Positions 1-10,288 of a DNA stretch of 64,000 nucleotides are shown here, one piece after another (the first letter of the stretch is position 1; every line of letters begins with the position of its first letter). The stretch lies in assembly GCF_014203545.1 (NCBI RefSeq), contig NZ_JACHJG010000001.1, forward strand, positions 372,001-436,000. The letters are read 5' to 3'. The position numbers and the translations under genes were made by a program. Source of the stretch: Streptomyces netropsis (GTDB taxonomy: Bacteria; Actinomycetota; Actinomycetes; Streptomycetales; Streptomycetaceae). The notes under the pieces were generated by a model. It was not told the DNA's origin, made no database searches, and was given only the letters and a program-made list of their open reading frames with translations.

Positions 1-1336
<1,336 letters not shown>

Positions 1337-1387
1337 CCTCCGCGTGAACGGGAAGTAGCCGCGGCGGCTCCCGCCGCCCGGCCGAAA

Positions 1388-1418
1388 GGCGCCCGCCCCC
1401 TCGGGGGGACGGGCGCCT
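1388..1418 (+). terminator. Rho-independent-type hairpin after lepA
   Basis: GGCGCCCG and CGGGCGCC arms close a GC-rich hairpin about 50 bp past the lepA stop, followed by CTTTTCG. The U-tract is short, as is usual in Streptomyces. Confidence 0.75.
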
Positions 1419-1643
1419 TTTCGTGCGTCCGCGCCCCGGTACGGTCCGGAACCCGCGCCCGATTCGGACCGGAAAAGGGCTGCTCCGGAGTGGTGTGTGC
1501 ATATGACACTCACCACTGTGGTCACAGCTTGAACCCGTCGTCCACAGCCCCTTACGTGGTGACGGTGCGGGCTCTACTCTGATCACAGTTTGGAAGGTTA
1601 CTCACGAGTCACCACAGCGAAGTGCGGGCCCCCGGAGGATGCC

Positions 1644-3533
1644 GTGACCGAGACACAGACTTTGATCGAGAGCCGGCCGCCCTCCGTGGCGACCCTCTTC
1701 CTCGACCGTGTCGGGGCGACCCCGGACGCGGAGGCGTACCGCTACCCGGTGCCCGCCGCCTCCGGCGAGGGTCCCGACACCTGGGCCTCGCTCACCTGGG
1801 GCGGCGCGGCCGAGCGGGTCTTCGCCATCGCCGCCGGCCTCCTTGACCTCGGGGTGCGCCCCGAGGAGCGGGTCGCGCTCGCCTGTTCCACCCGGGTGGA
1901 GTGGATCCTGGCCGACCTCGGCGTGCTCTGCGCCGGCACCGCGACCACCACGATCTACCCCAGCACCAACGTCGACGAGACGGCCTTCATCCTCTCCGAC
2001 TCGGAGAGCAGGGTGCTCATCGCCGAGGACGCCGCACAGCTCACCAAGGCCCGGCAGCGGCGGGCCGAGCTGCCCGACCTCGCCCATGTCGTCGTGATCA
2101 ACGCCGAGGACGCCGTCCCCGCCGACGGCGACCCCGAGGGCTGGGTGCTTTCCCTGGCGGAGCTGGAGCGGCGTGGCGCCGAGCATCTGCGCAAGCACCC
2201 CGACGCCGTGCGGGACAGCGTGGGCGCCCTGCGCGCCGACCAGCTCGCCACCCTCATCTACACCTCCGGCACCACCGGCCGCCCCAAGGGCGTACGGCTG
2301 CCGCACGACTGCTGGTCGTACATGGCCCGGGCGATCCAGGCCACCGACCTGGTGCTCCCCGACGACGTGCAGTACCTGTGGCTGCCGCTCGCGCACGTCT
2401 TCGGCAAGGTGCTGACCGCCGGGCAGATCAGCGTCGGACACGTCACGGCCGTCGACGGCCGGGTCGACAAGATCATCGATAATCTGCCGATCGTCCGGCC
2501 CACGTACATGGCCGCCGTGCCGCGCGTCTTCGAGAAGGTCTACAACGGCGTCGCGGCCAAGGCCCGCGCGGGCGGCGGTGCCAAGTACAAGATCTTCCAG
2601 TGGGCCGCGGAGGTCGCCCGCGAGTACGCCAAGGTCACGCAGGACAACTACCGCCGCACCGGGAACAAGACCGCCCCCTTCGGGCTCGCCGCCAAGCACA
2701 AGGTCGCCGACGCCCTCGTCTACTCCAAGATCCGTGAGGCGTTCGGCGGGCGGATGCGCGCCTGCGTCTCCGGCGCGTCCGCCCTCGCCCCCGAGATCGG
2801 TTACTTCTTCTCCGGCGCCGGCATCCACATCCTGGAGGGCTACGGCCTCACCGAGACCAGCGCCGCCAGCTTCGTCAACCCCGGCGAGGCGTACCGCACC
2901 GGCACGGTCGGCAAGCCGCTGCCCGGCACGGAGGTCCGCATCGCGGACGACGGCGAGATCCTGCTGCGCGGCCCCGGCGTCATGGAGGGCTACCACGGCC
3001 AGCCCGAGAAGACGGCGGAGGTGCTGGAGTCCGACGGCTGGTTCCACACCGGCGACATCGGCGAGCTGTCCCCGGACGGCTTCCTGAGGATCACCGACCG
3101 GAAGAAGGACCTGATCAAGACCTCGGGTGGCAAGTACGTCGCGCCGGCCGAGGTGGAAGGCCAGTTCAAGGCCGTCTGCCCGTTCGTCTCCAACATCCTG
3201 GTGTACGGGGCGGACCGTAACTTCTGCACCGCCCTCATCGCGCTCGACGAGCCGACGCTGATGTCCTGGGCCTCGGAGCACGGCCTGGCGGGCAAGTCGT
3301 ACGCCGACGTGGTCGCCACCAAGGAGGCCGAGGAGCTGATCGAAGGCTATGTGCGGCGGCTGAACGAGGGCCTCCAGCGCTGGCAGACGATCAAGAAGTT
3401 CCGGCTGCTGCCGCGCGACCTGGACGTCGAGCACGGCGAGCTGACCCCGAGCCTCAAGCTCAAGCGGCCGGTGGTGGAGCGGGAGTACAAGGCCCTGATC
3501 GAGGAGATGTACGAGGGGGCCAGGGAGGGCTGA
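1644..3533 (+). CDS. Long-chain acyl-CoA synthetase (FadD15-like)
   Basis: Class I adenylate-forming enzyme that activates a fatty acid to acyl-AMP and then acyl-CoA; soluble or membrane-peripheral. The frame is open from 1590, but GTG 1644 has GGAGG five bases upstream, giving 629 aa, which is normal for the FadD15/long-chain ligase family. Visible motifs are the P-loop LIYTSGTTGRPKG near residues 203-215, GYGLTETSAAS near 399, and the hinge/A8 region with TGDIGELSPDG and RKKDLIKTSGGKYVAP. It stands alone between terminators, in the same direction as lepA and hemW. The exact chain-length preference cannot be read from the sequence. Confidence 0.9.
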   Translation: MTETQTLIESRPPSVATLFLDRVGATPDAEAYRYPVPAASGEGPDTWASLTWGGAAERVFAIAAGLLDLGVRPEERVALACSTRVEWILADLGVLCAGTATTTIYPSTNVDETAFILSDSESRVLIAEDAAQLTKARQRRAELPDLAHVVVINAEDAVPADGDPEGWVLSLAELERRGAEHLRKHPDAVRDSVGALRADQLATLIYTSGTTGRPKGVRLPHDCWSYMARAIQATDLVLPDDVQYLWLPLAHVFGKVLTAGQISVGHVTAVDGRVDKIIDNLPIVRPTYMAAVPRVFEKVYNGVAAKARAGGGAKYKIFQWAAEVAREYAKVTQDNYRRTGNKTAPFGLAAKHKVADALVYSKIREAFGGRMRACVSGASALAPEIGYFFSGAGIHILEGYGLTETSAASFVNPGEAYRTGTVGKPLPGTEVRIADDGEILLRGPGVMEGYHGQPEKTAEVLESDGWFHTGDIGELSPDGFLRITDRKKDLIKTSGGKYVAPAEVEGQFKAVCPFVSNILVYGADRNFCTALIALDEPTLMSWASEHGLAGKSYADVVATKEAEELIEGYVRRLNEGLQRWQTIKKFRLLPRDLDVEHGELTPSLKLKRPVVEREYKALIEEMYEGAREG

Positions 3534-3589
3534 GACGGGGCCCGCCCTCGCCGGGCGGGCTTACCGGCGGCATGCCGGACAATGGACGC

Positions 3590-4822
3590 ATGCCTTCCGT
3601 ACTGCCTGATGGTGAGCCCATGCCCGAGGACGGGGCCCTGCCCCGGCACGCCCTGGAGGGCTCGGGAGCACGGCCCCTCGGGTTCTATCTGCACGTGCCG
3701 TACTGCGCGACACGCTGCGGGTACTGCGACTTCAACACCTACACCGCCAGTGAGCTGCGCGGCTCCGGTGGCGCGCTGGCCTCCCGGGACAACTACGCCG
3801 ACACCCTCACGGAGGAGATCCGGCTCGCGCGGAAGGTGCTGGGCGACGACCCCCGCCCCGTGGAGACCGTCTTCGTCGGCGGCGGCACACCGACCCTGCT
3901 GCCCGCCGCCGACCTCGTACGGATGCTGGCCGCGATCCGCGACGAGTTCGGCTTCGCCGAGGGCGCGGAGATCACCACCGAGGCCAACCCGGAGTCCGTC
4001 GACCCGCGCTATCTGGCCGAGCTGCGCGAGGGCGGCTTCAACCGGATCTCCTTCGGCATGCAGAGCGCACGGCAGCACGTCCTGAAGATCCTGGACCGCA
4101 ACCACACCCCGGGCCGCCCGGAGGCGTGCGTCGCCGAGGCCCGGGCAGCCGGCTTCGAGCACGTCAACCTGGACCTGATCTACGGCACACCGGGTGAGTC
4201 CGACGACGACTGGCGGGCCTCCCTGTCCGCCGCGATCGGCGCGGGCCCGGACCACGTCTCGGCCTACGCCCTGATCGTCGAGGAGGGCACCCAGCTCGCC
4301 CGGCGCATCCGCCGCGGCGAGGTCCCGATGACCGACGACGACGTCCACGCCGACCGCTATCTCATCGCCGAGGAGATGCTCACCGCCGCCGGCTTCGGCT
4401 GGTACGAGGTCTCGAACTGGGCCACCACCGAGGCCGGCCGCTGCCGCCACAACGAGCTGTACTGGCGCGGCGCCGACTGGTGGGGCGCGGGCCCCGGGGC
4501 GCACTCCCACGTGGGGGGCGTGCGGTGGTGGAACGTCAAGCACCCGGGCGCGTACGCCCAGGCCCTGTCCGAGGGCCGCTCGCCGGGCGCGGGCCGCGAG
4601 GTCCTGCCGGACGAGGACCGGCGCGTGGAGCGCATCCTGCTGGAGCTGCGGCTGATCGACGGCTGCCCGCTGTCCCTACTGGCCCCGGCAGGCGCGGCCG
4701 CCGCGGCACGCGCCCTGGCGGACGGCCTGCTCCAGACGGGTCCGTACGAGGAGGGGCGCGCGGTGCTGACGCTGCGCGGGCGGCTGCTGGCGGACGCGGT
4801 GGTGCGGGACCTGGTGGACTGA
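3590..4822 (+). CDS. hemW: HemW-like radical SAM protein (heme chaperone, CPO-III-like)
   Basis: HemW is a radical SAM family protein related to oxygen-independent coproporphyrinogen oxidase that binds and delivers heme. Counting from ATG 3590, the [4Fe-4S] ligands are C39, C43 and C46 in CATRCGYCDF, the Cx3Cx2C spacing of HemW. VFVGGGTPTLL and the EANPES motif of the SAM barrel follow, and a HemW C-terminal domain ends the protein (410 aa). An in-frame ATG at 3572 is possible. A GACAAT hexamer ends six bases before ATG 3590 and there is no Shine-Dalgarno site, which suggests a leaderless mRNA. It precedes hrcA-dnaJ, as in many Gram-positive bacteria. Confidence 0.9.
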   Translation: MPSVLPDGEPMPEDGALPRHALEGSGARPLGFYLHVPYCATRCGYCDFNTYTASELRGSGGALASRDNYADTLTEEIRLARKVLGDDPRPVETVFVGGGTPTLLPAADLVRMLAAIRDEFGFAEGAEITTEANPESVDPRYLAELREGGFNRISFGMQSARQHVLKILDRNHTPGRPEACVAEARAAGFEHVNLDLIYGTPGESDDDWRASLSAAIGAGPDHVSAYALIVEEGTQLARRIRRGEVPMTDDDVHADRYLIAEEMLTAAGFGWYEVSNWATTEAGRCRHNELYWRGADWWGAGPGAHSHVGGVRWWNVKHPGAYAQALSEGRSPGAGREVLPDEDRRVERILLELRLIDGCPLSLLAPAGAAAAARALADGLLQTGPYEEGRAVLTLRGRLLADAVVRDLVD

Positions 4823-4826
4823 GATG

Positions 4827-4873
4827 CCGGGGCTCCGCCCCGGACCCCGGTCCTCAAACGCCGGACGGGCTGA
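4827..4873. repeat. Small hairpin plus one arm of a dispersed repeat
   Basis: CCGGGGC/GCCCCGG (4827-4843) forms a 7-bp stem, then 4849-4873 carries one arm of the dispersed element (GTCCTCAAACGCCGGACGG followed by GCTGA) that also occurs at 30285, 45452-45613 and 61761. It lies between the convergent hemW and DUF3097 genes and probably acts as a 3'-end or terminator element. Confidence 0.6.
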
Positions 4874-4879
4874 AAATTC

Positions 4880-5701
4880 TTAGGGCACCGTCACGAAATC
4901 GATCAACTCCTCGACCCGCCCCAAGAGCTCCGGCTCAAGATCCTTGTACGAGCGCACGCTCGAAAGGATCCGCTGCCAGGCGGCCCCCGTGTTCTCCGGC
5001 CAGCCCAGGGCCCGGCACACGCCCGTCTTCCAGTCCTCACCGCGCGGCACGCGCGGCCAGGCCGCGATGCCCACCGAGGACGGCTTCACCGCCTCCCACA
5101 CGTCGATGTACGGGTGGCCGACGACCAGCACGTCCTCGCCCGTGACCTGCGCCGCGATCCGCGATTCCTTGGAGCCCGGCACGAGGTGGTCCACCAGGAC
5201 CCCCAGGCGCGCGTCCGGGGCGGGGGCGAAGGAGCGGACGATGGCGGGGAGGTCGTCGACGCCCTCCAGGTACTCCACGACGACGCCCTCGATGCGCAGG
5301 TCGTCACCCCACACCCGCTCCACGAGCTCCGCGTCGTGCCGCCCCTCGACGTAGATGCGCCCGGCGCGGGCCACCCGCGCCCGTGCCCCGGGCACGGCCA
5401 CCGAACCGGAGGCGGTCCGCCGGGGCGCGCGGGGGCTCTGCGGGCCGGGGCGTACGAGCGTGACGACCCGGCCCTCCAGCAGGAAGCCGCGCGGCTCCAT
5501 CGGGAAGACCCGGTGCTTGCCGAAGCGGTCCTCCAGGGTGACCGTCGGGCCCTGCGCCGTCTTCTCGCAGCGGATCACGGCCCCGCAGAAGCCCGTGGTG
5601 ACCTCCTCGACCACGAGATCGGGGTCGGCCGGGACCTCGGGAGCGGGGGCGGTCTTCTTCCACGGAGGGGTCAGGTCGGGGCCGTACTGTCTGCTGCGCA
5701 T
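4880..5701 (-). CDS. DUF3097 family protein
   Basis: A conserved actinobacterial protein of unknown function, 273 aa from ATG 5701 (MRSRQYGPDL). The frame stays open for 53 more codons upstream, but these are atypical. An N-terminal beta-rich part (VEEVTTGFCGAVIRCEK) leads into IYVEGRHDAELVERVWGDDL and later LGVLVDHLVPGSKESR. The glutamate and spaced aspartates recall a TOPRIM fold such as that of RNase M5-like nucleases; that resemblance is my inference. It converges on hemW and runs in the same direction as the downstream-placed MBL gene. No catalytic claim is made. Confidence 0.8.
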   Translation of the reverse strand: MRSRQYGPDLTPPWKKTAPAPEVPADPDLVVEEVTTGFCGAVIRCEKTAQGPTVTLEDRFGKHRVFPMEPRGFLLEGRVVTLVRPGPQSPRAPRRTASGSVAVPGARARVARAGRIYVEGRHDAELVERVWGDDLRIEGVVVEYLEGVDDLPAIVRSFAPAPDARLGVLVDHLVPGSKESRIAAQVTGEDVLVVGHPYIDVWEAVKPSSVGIAAWPRVPRGEDWKTGVCRALGWPENTGAAWQRILSSVRSYKDLEPELLGRVEELIDFVTVP

Positions 5702-5801
5702 GGAGCCGTTCCGGTCGGGGGATCCGGGGTCCGGGGTGCCCGGAAGTGCGCGACCTCTGCCGCGCACCAGCCCGACCATAGGAAAAACCGCGCTACAGGC
5801 G

Positions 5802-6539
5802 TTACGACACGCCGAAACGCAGCGCGAGCGCGTCACGTTGCGCCCGGACAAACCCGGCATCCACCACCGCGCCGTGGCCCGGCACGTAGATCGCGTCCTC
5901 GCCGCCGAGCGCCAGCAGCGCGTCCAGCGCCGCGGGCCACTGCGCGGGGTAGGCGTCCCCGCCCGCCTGCGGTTCCCCGGACTCCTCGACCAGATCCCCG
6001 CAGAAGACGACCTCGGGAGCGCCGCCGGAGTCGGTGACCAGCACCACCAGGTCGTGCCCCGTGTGCCCGGGCCCGACGTCGGCGAGCAGCACCCGACGGC
6101 CGCCGCCCAGGTCCAGGGTCAGCTCGCCGGAGACCAGATGGTGCGGCCGTACGAGCAGATCGGCGGCCTCCTCGGCGGCGTCGGCGTCCACCCCCTGCCG
6201 CACCGCGCTCGTGCGCACCTCTTCCCCGTCGCGGAGCGCCACGTCGATGCCCATCGCCCCGTAGACCTGCACACCCGCGAAGGCGGCGGTCCCCAGTACG
6301 TGATCGAAGTGCGCGTGCGTGAGAGCGATATGCGTCACGCGGCGGCCGAACAGCTCCTCGACCTCCCGACGGATCTCCGCGCCCTCCCGCAGGGACGATC
6401 CGGTGTCCACGAGCAGCACCCCGGAAGGCCCGGCGACGGCCCCGATCGTGCAGTCCCAGACCGGCATCCTGCGGCGTGCGATCCCCGGCGCGAGCGGCTC
6501 CCAGCGCTCCCGCGCGCCCCGTTCCCCATGATTTTCCAT
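5802..6539 (-). CDS. MBL-fold metallo-hydrolase
   Basis: Metallo-beta-lactamase-fold protein, 245 aa, probably a di-zinc hydrolase (glyoxalase II- or lactonase-like). The HxHxDH metal motif is seen as THAHFDHVLG, preceded by LLVDTGSS with the usual strand aspartate. A later GPGHTGHDLVVLV supplies another metal histidine, followed by VFCGDLVEESGEPQ and YVPGHGAVVDAG. Substrate is not evident. It is divergent from hrcA, so its promoter region abuts the CIRCE element about 110 bp away; heat-shock control of this gene is possible but unproven. Confidence 0.85.
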   Translation of the reverse strand: MENHGERGARERWEPLAPGIARRRMPVWDCTIGAVAGPSGVLLVDTGSSLREGAEIRREVEELFGRRVTHIALTHAHFDHVLGTAAFAGVQVYGAMGIDVALRDGEEVRTSAVRQGVDADAAEEAADLLVRPHHLVSGELTLDLGGGRRVLLADVGPGHTGHDLVVLVTDSGGAPEVVFCGDLVEESGEPQAGGDAYPAQWPAALDALLALGGEDAIYVPGHGAVVDAGFVRAQRDALALRFGVS

Positions 6540-6603
6540 ACCGAGACGCTAGCCGGAGCACGGTACGGTTTGCCCGCCAGGGAGGCGCGCGGCGGGACGG
6601 CCC

Positions 6604-6634
6604 TTGCCCTGGCCGTAGTACCCGGCCGTACACT
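6604..6634 (+). promoter_or_regulatory. Predicted hrcA-dnaJ promoter
   Basis: TTGCCC (6604-6609) and TACACT (6629-6634) resemble a HrdB-type -35/-10 pair with a 19-bp spacer. They sit directly upstream of the CIRCE operator, so a transcript would begin inside or just before the operator. Confidence 0.55.
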
Positions 6635-6646
6635 GGCGGGAGGGAT

Positions 6647-6673
6647 TTGGCACTCGTGACCTTCGAGTGCCAG
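6647..6673 (+). promoter_or_regulatory. CIRCE operator (HrcA binding site)
   Basis: TTGGCACTC-N9-GAGTGCCAG matches the CIRCE consensus TTAGCACTC-N9-GAGTGCTAA with only the outer bases changed. It lies about 40 bp upstream of the hrcA start and implies autoregulation of hrcA-dnaJ by HrcA. Confidence 0.93.
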
Positions 6674-6713
6674 GGACGACCCCGTGAGACGGCTGGACAG
6701 GGAGGTGCGCGCG

Positions 6714-7730
6714 GTGCTGAGCGAACGAAGGCTCGAGGTGTTGCGCGCCATCGTCCAGGATTACGTGGGCACCGAGGAGCCCGTCGGCTCCAAGGCCCTC
6801 ACCGAGCGGCACCGGCTGGGCGTGTCCCCGGCCACCGTGCGCAACGACATGGCCGCGCTGGAGGACGAGGGCTTCATCGCCCAGCCCCACACGAGCGCGG
6901 GCCGCATCCCGACCGACAAGGGCTACCGGCTTTTCGTCGACAAGCTGGCCGGCGTCAAGCCGCTGTCCTCGCCCGAGCGGCGCGCGATCCAGAACTTCCT
7001 GGACGGCGCCGTCGACCTGGACGACGTCGTGGCGCGCACGGTCCGGCTGCTGGCGCAGCTGACCCGTCAGGTCGCCGTGGTGCAGTACCCGTCGCTGACC
7101 CGTTCGACGGTGCGGCATGTGGAATTGCTCTCACTCGCCCCGGCCCGCGTGATGCTCGTGCTGATCACGGACACCGGACGCGTCGAGCAGCGCATGGTCG
7201 ACTGCCCGGCGCCGATCGGCGAGACCTCGCTCGCGGACCTGCGGGCGCGGCTCAACAGCCGTGTCGTGGGACGGCGGTTCGCGGATGTGCCGCAGCTGGT
7301 GCAGGACCTTCCCGAGTCCTTCGAGCAGGACGACCGAGGAACCGTTTCTACGGTGCTCGCGACCCTGCTGGAGACCCTGGTCGAGGAGACCGAGGAACGG
7401 CTGATGATCGGCGGCACCGCCAATCTCACCCGTTTCGGGCACGACTTCCCGCTGACGATCCGGCCCGTGCTGGAGGCGTTGGAGGAGCAGGTCGTGCTGC
7501 TCAAGCTCCTGGGCGAGGCCAAGGACTCGGGCATGACCGTTCGTATCGGTCATGAGAACGCTCACGAGGGACTGACCTCCACATCGGTCGTGGCCGTCGG
7601 ATACGGTTCGGGCGACGAGGCAGTCGCCAAACTCGGCGTGGTCGGACCGACCCGCATGGACTACCCCGGAACGATGGGAGCGGTACGCGCAGTGGCACGT
7701 TACGTCGGACAGATCCTGGCGGAGTCGTAA
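6714..7730 (+). CDS. hrcA: Heat-inducible transcription repressor HrcA
   Basis: HrcA represses chaperone genes by binding CIRCE and is kept active by GroEL. The chosen GTG 6714 has GGAGG eight bases upstream; ten extra codons open upstream are ignored. The N-terminal winged helix contains [21 protein letters not shown] and [36 protein letters not shown], highly typical of HrcA. The GAF-like and inserted dimerisation domains follow ([12 protein letters not shown]), then the C-terminal [23 protein letters not shown]. Length is 338 aa, as expected. Its stop abuts the dnaJ GTG with no gap, so the two are translationally coupled. Confidence 0.97.
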   Translation: MLSERRLEVLRAIVQDYVGTEEPVGSKALTERHRLGVSPATVRNDMAALEDEGFIAQPHTSAGRIPTDKGYRLFVDKLAGVKPLSSPERRAIQNFLDGAVDLDDVVARTVRLLAQLTRQVAVVQYPSLTRSTVRHVELLSLAPARVMLVLITDTGRVEQRMVDCPAPIGETSLADLRARLNSRVVGRRFADVPQLVQDLPESFEQDDRGTVSTVLATLLETLVEETEERLMIGGTANLTRFGHDFPLTIRPVLEALEEQVVLLKLLGEAKDSGMTVRIGHENAHEGLTSTSVVAVGYGSGDEAVAKLGVVGPTRMDYPGTMGAVRAVARYVGQILAES

Positions 7731-8867
7731 GTGGCCACGGACTACTACGCGGTCCTGGGCGTACGGCGTGATGCCTCGCAGGACGAGATCAAGAAGGCCT
7801 TCCGCCGCCTCGCCCGCGAGCTGCACCCGGACGTCAATCCGGACCCCAAGACGCAGGAGCGGTTCAAGGAGATCAACGCCGCTTACGAGGTGCTCTCCGA
7901 CCCGCAGAAGAAGCAGGTCTACGACCTCGGCGGCGACCCGCTGTCCTCCTCGGGCGGCGCCGGTGGCGCGGGTGGCTTCGGCGCCGGCTTCGGCAACTTC
8001 TCCGACATCATGGACGCCTTCTTCGGACAGGCCTCGCAGCGCGGCCCCCGGTCGCGCACGCGGCGTGGCCAGGACGCCATGATCCGGCTCGAAGTGACCC
8101 TCGACGAGGCCGCCTTCGGTACGACCAAGGAGATCCAGGTCGACACGGCCGTCGTCTGCACCACGTGCAGCGGCGAGGGCGCGGCCCCCGGCACGTCCGC
8201 CCAGACCTGTGACATGTGCCGCGGTCGCGGCGAGGTCTCGCAGGTCACCCGGTCCTTCCTCGGCCAGGTCATGACCTCCCGGCCGTGCCCGCAGTGCCAG
8301 GGCTTCGGCACCGTGGTGCCGACCCCGTGCCCGGAGTGCGCCGGCGACGGCCGCGTACGGTCGCGGCGGACCCTGACCGTGAAGATCCCCGCCGGTGTCG
8401 ACAACGGCACCCGCATCCAGCTCGCGGGCGAGGGCGAGGTCGGCCCCGGCGGCGGACCGGCCGGTGACCTGTACGTGGAGATCCACGAGATCCCGCACAG
8501 CACGTTCCAGCGGCGCGGCGACGATCTGCACTGCACGGTCACCATCCCGATGACGGCCGCGGCCCTCGGCACGAAGGTGCCGCTGGAGACCCTGGACGGC
8601 ATCGAGGAGATCGACATCCGGCCCGGTACCCAGTCCGGCCAGTCGATCCCGCTGCACCAGCGCGGCGTCACGCACCTGCGCGGCGGCGGCCGCGGCGACC
8701 TCGTCGTGCACGTCGAGGTGACCACCCCCGCCAAGCTCGACCCGCAGCAGGAGGACCTGCTGCGGCAGCTCGCGAAGCTGCGTGGCGAGGAGCGTCCGAT
8801 GGGCGAGTTCAAGCCGGGGCAGCAGGGGCTGTTCTCGCGACTGAAGGACGCGTTCAACGGGCGGTAG
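7731..8867 (+). CDS. dnaJ2: Chaperone DnaJ (second paralogue type, hrcA-linked)
   Basis: Hsp40 co-chaperone that stimulates the DnaK ATPase and binds unfolded clients. It has 378 aa and starts at GTG 7731, immediately after the hrcA TAA. The J domain has HPD at residues 32-34, followed by a Gly-rich G/F region (residues 66-90). Four zinc motifs CxxCxGxG lie at 143-150, 160-167, 186-193 and 200-207. The C-terminal substrate-binding domain follows. In Streptomyces the hrcA-linked copy is normally called dnaJ2, the other copy being in the dnaK operon; the number is assigned from that convention. Confidence 0.95.
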   Translation: MATDYYAVLGVRRDASQDEIKKAFRRLARELHPDVNPDPKTQERFKEINAAYEVLSDPQKKQVYDLGGDPLSSSGGAGGAGGFGAGFGNFSDIMDAFFGQASQRGPRSRTRRGQDAMIRLEVTLDEAAFGTTKEIQVDTAVVCTTCSGEGAAPGTSAQTCDMCRGRGEVSQVTRSFLGQVMTSRPCPQCQGFGTVVPTPCPECAGDGRVRSRRTLTVKIPAGVDNGTRIQLAGEGEVGPGGGPAGDLYVEIHEIPHSTFQRRGDDLHCTVTIPMTAAALGTKVPLETLDGIEEIDIRPGTQSGQSIPLHQRGVTHLRGGGRGDLVVHVEVTTPAKLDPQQEDLLRQLAKLRGEERPMGEFKPGQQGLFSRLKDAFNGR

Positions 8868-8971
8868 GCGTCTGGCTGGGGGTTCCGGGGGTTGTCCCCC
8901 GGGCCGGCACAGTCCCAAGCTTGATCGACGCGTTCGGGCTTGGCCCGCGACGCACAGCTCGTAGTCGACTC

Positions 8972-9007
8972 CACGTCGGGCCGGGGCATTCGCCCCGGCC
9001 CGACGTG
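8972..9007 (+). terminator. Perfect 16-bp hairpin after dnaJ
   Basis: A 16-bp perfect inverted repeat (CACGTCGGGCCGGGGC, loop ATTC) is followed by CGTTTCC. The 314-bp gap between dnaJ and the next gene holds this terminator and the promoter region of the nitronate monooxygenase gene; nothing else was seen. Confidence 0.85.
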
Positions 9008-9181
9008 CGTTTCCGAGGGGCCGGCGTCAACGCCCGTTCCCCGTAAGCCAATACGCGGTGCGGTCGCGACCGCCGGTCGGGCCCACACCCGTACGGGTGG
9101 AGTCGGAGGTGCGGCCCCGGGGACGGGATCGGCGGCCGGGTTCGATTCGGCGCCGTGCGCGGGGCGTGACACGATGTGGTC

Positions 9182-10288
9182 ATGGCTTTTGAATCCAGGG
9201 GGGCCTCGGCGCTGACGGGCCTGTTCCGGTATCCGATCGTGCAGGCTCCCATGGCGGGCGGCACCTCGTGTCCGTCGCTCGCCGCGGCCGTGTCCGAGGC
9301 CGGTGGCCTCGGATTCCTCGCCGCCGGGTACAAGACGCCGACGGCGATGCGCGAGGAGGTCGCGCGCACGCGCGCCCTGACCGACCGCCCCTTCGGTGTG
9401 AACCTCTTCATGCCGCAGCCGCCCGTGGCCGACCCGGCCGCCGTGGACGCCTACGGGCAGCGCCTCGCGGGCGAGGCCGCCCGGTACGGGGCGCCGCTCG
9501 GCGATCCGGACCAGAGCCGCGACGACGCGTACGGGGCCAAGCTCGCGATCCTCCTGGAGGATCCCGTTCCGGTCGTCTCGTTCCACTTCGGCTGCCCGGA
9601 CCCCGAGGTCTTCGCGGCACTCGCCGGGGTCGGCACGCTGACCGTCGTGACGGCGACCTCCGCCGCCGAGGCGCGGGCCGCGCAGCGGGCGGGCGCCGAC
9701 GCGGTCTGCGTCCAGGGCGTCGAGGCCGGTGGCCACCAGGGCACCCACCAGGACGACGCGGGGGCGGACGGGTCGGGCGTCGGACTGCTCACCCTCCTCG
9801 CGGAGGTCCGTGACGCGGTGACGGTCCCGCTGATCGCGGCGGGCGGTCTGATGCGCGGCGACCAGATCGCGGCCGTCCTCGCGGCGGGTGCGTCGGCGGC
9901 GCAGCTCGGCACGGCGTTCCTGGTCTGCCCGGAGTCGGGCGCCCACGACCTGCACAAACGGGCCATGACCGATCCGCAGCTCACCCGCACCGCACTGACC
10001 CGGGCCTTCTCCGGCCGCCCCGCGCGCGGTCTGGTGAACCGTTTCATCCGCGAGCACGGCCCGTACGCCCCGGCCGCGTACCCGCAGGTGCACCATCTGA
10101 CGTCCGGCGTCCGCAAGGCCGCCGCGCAGGCGGGCGACCCGCAGGCCATGGCCCTGTGGGCGGGCCAGGGCCACCGCCTGGCGCGGGAGCTTCCGGCGGG
10201 GCGGCTGGTGGAGGTCCTGGCCGCCGAACTGGACGCGGCACGGGCGTCGTTGACGCGAGGCAGTGAACTGCGAGGGAGCGAGACATGA
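9182..10288 (+). CDS. Nitronate monooxygenase / 2-nitropropane dioxygenase family flavoprotein
   Basis: FMN-dependent TIM-barrel oxygenase that oxidises alkyl nitronates (or, in relatives, works as an enoyl-reductase-like FMN protein). It has 368 aa from ATG 9182; GTG 9176 is also in frame. Seen are the N-terminal YPIVQAPMAGGTSCPSLA, GGLGFLAAGYKT, the phosphate-binding loops VQGVEAGGHQGTH and PLIAAGGLMRGDQIAAVLAAGASAAQLGTAFLVCPES, and a conserved C-terminal cap. A CACGAT hexamer ends six bases before the ATG, suggesting leaderless expression. It overlaps rsmE by ATGA. Notable because the next block apparently makes nitrite/nitro intermediates, though the gene belongs to the conserved core here. 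Confidence 0.85.
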   Translation: MAFESRGASALTGLFRYPIVQAPMAGGTSCPSLAAAVSEAGGLGFLAAGYKTPTAMREEVARTRALTDRPFGVNLFMPQPPVADPAAVDAYGQRLAGEAARYGAPLGDPDQSRDDAYGAKLAILLEDPVPVVSFHFGCPDPEVFAALAGVGTLTVVTATSAAEARAAQRAGADAVCVQGVEAGGHQGTHQDDAGADGSGVGLLTLLAEVRDAVTVPLIAAGGLMRGDQIAAVLAAGASAAQLGTAFLVCPESGAHDLHKRAMTDPQLTRTALTRAFSGRPARGLVNRFIREHGPYAPAAYPQVHHLTSGVRKAAAQAGDPQAMALWAGQGHRLARELPAGRLVEVLAAELDAARASLTRGSELRGSET

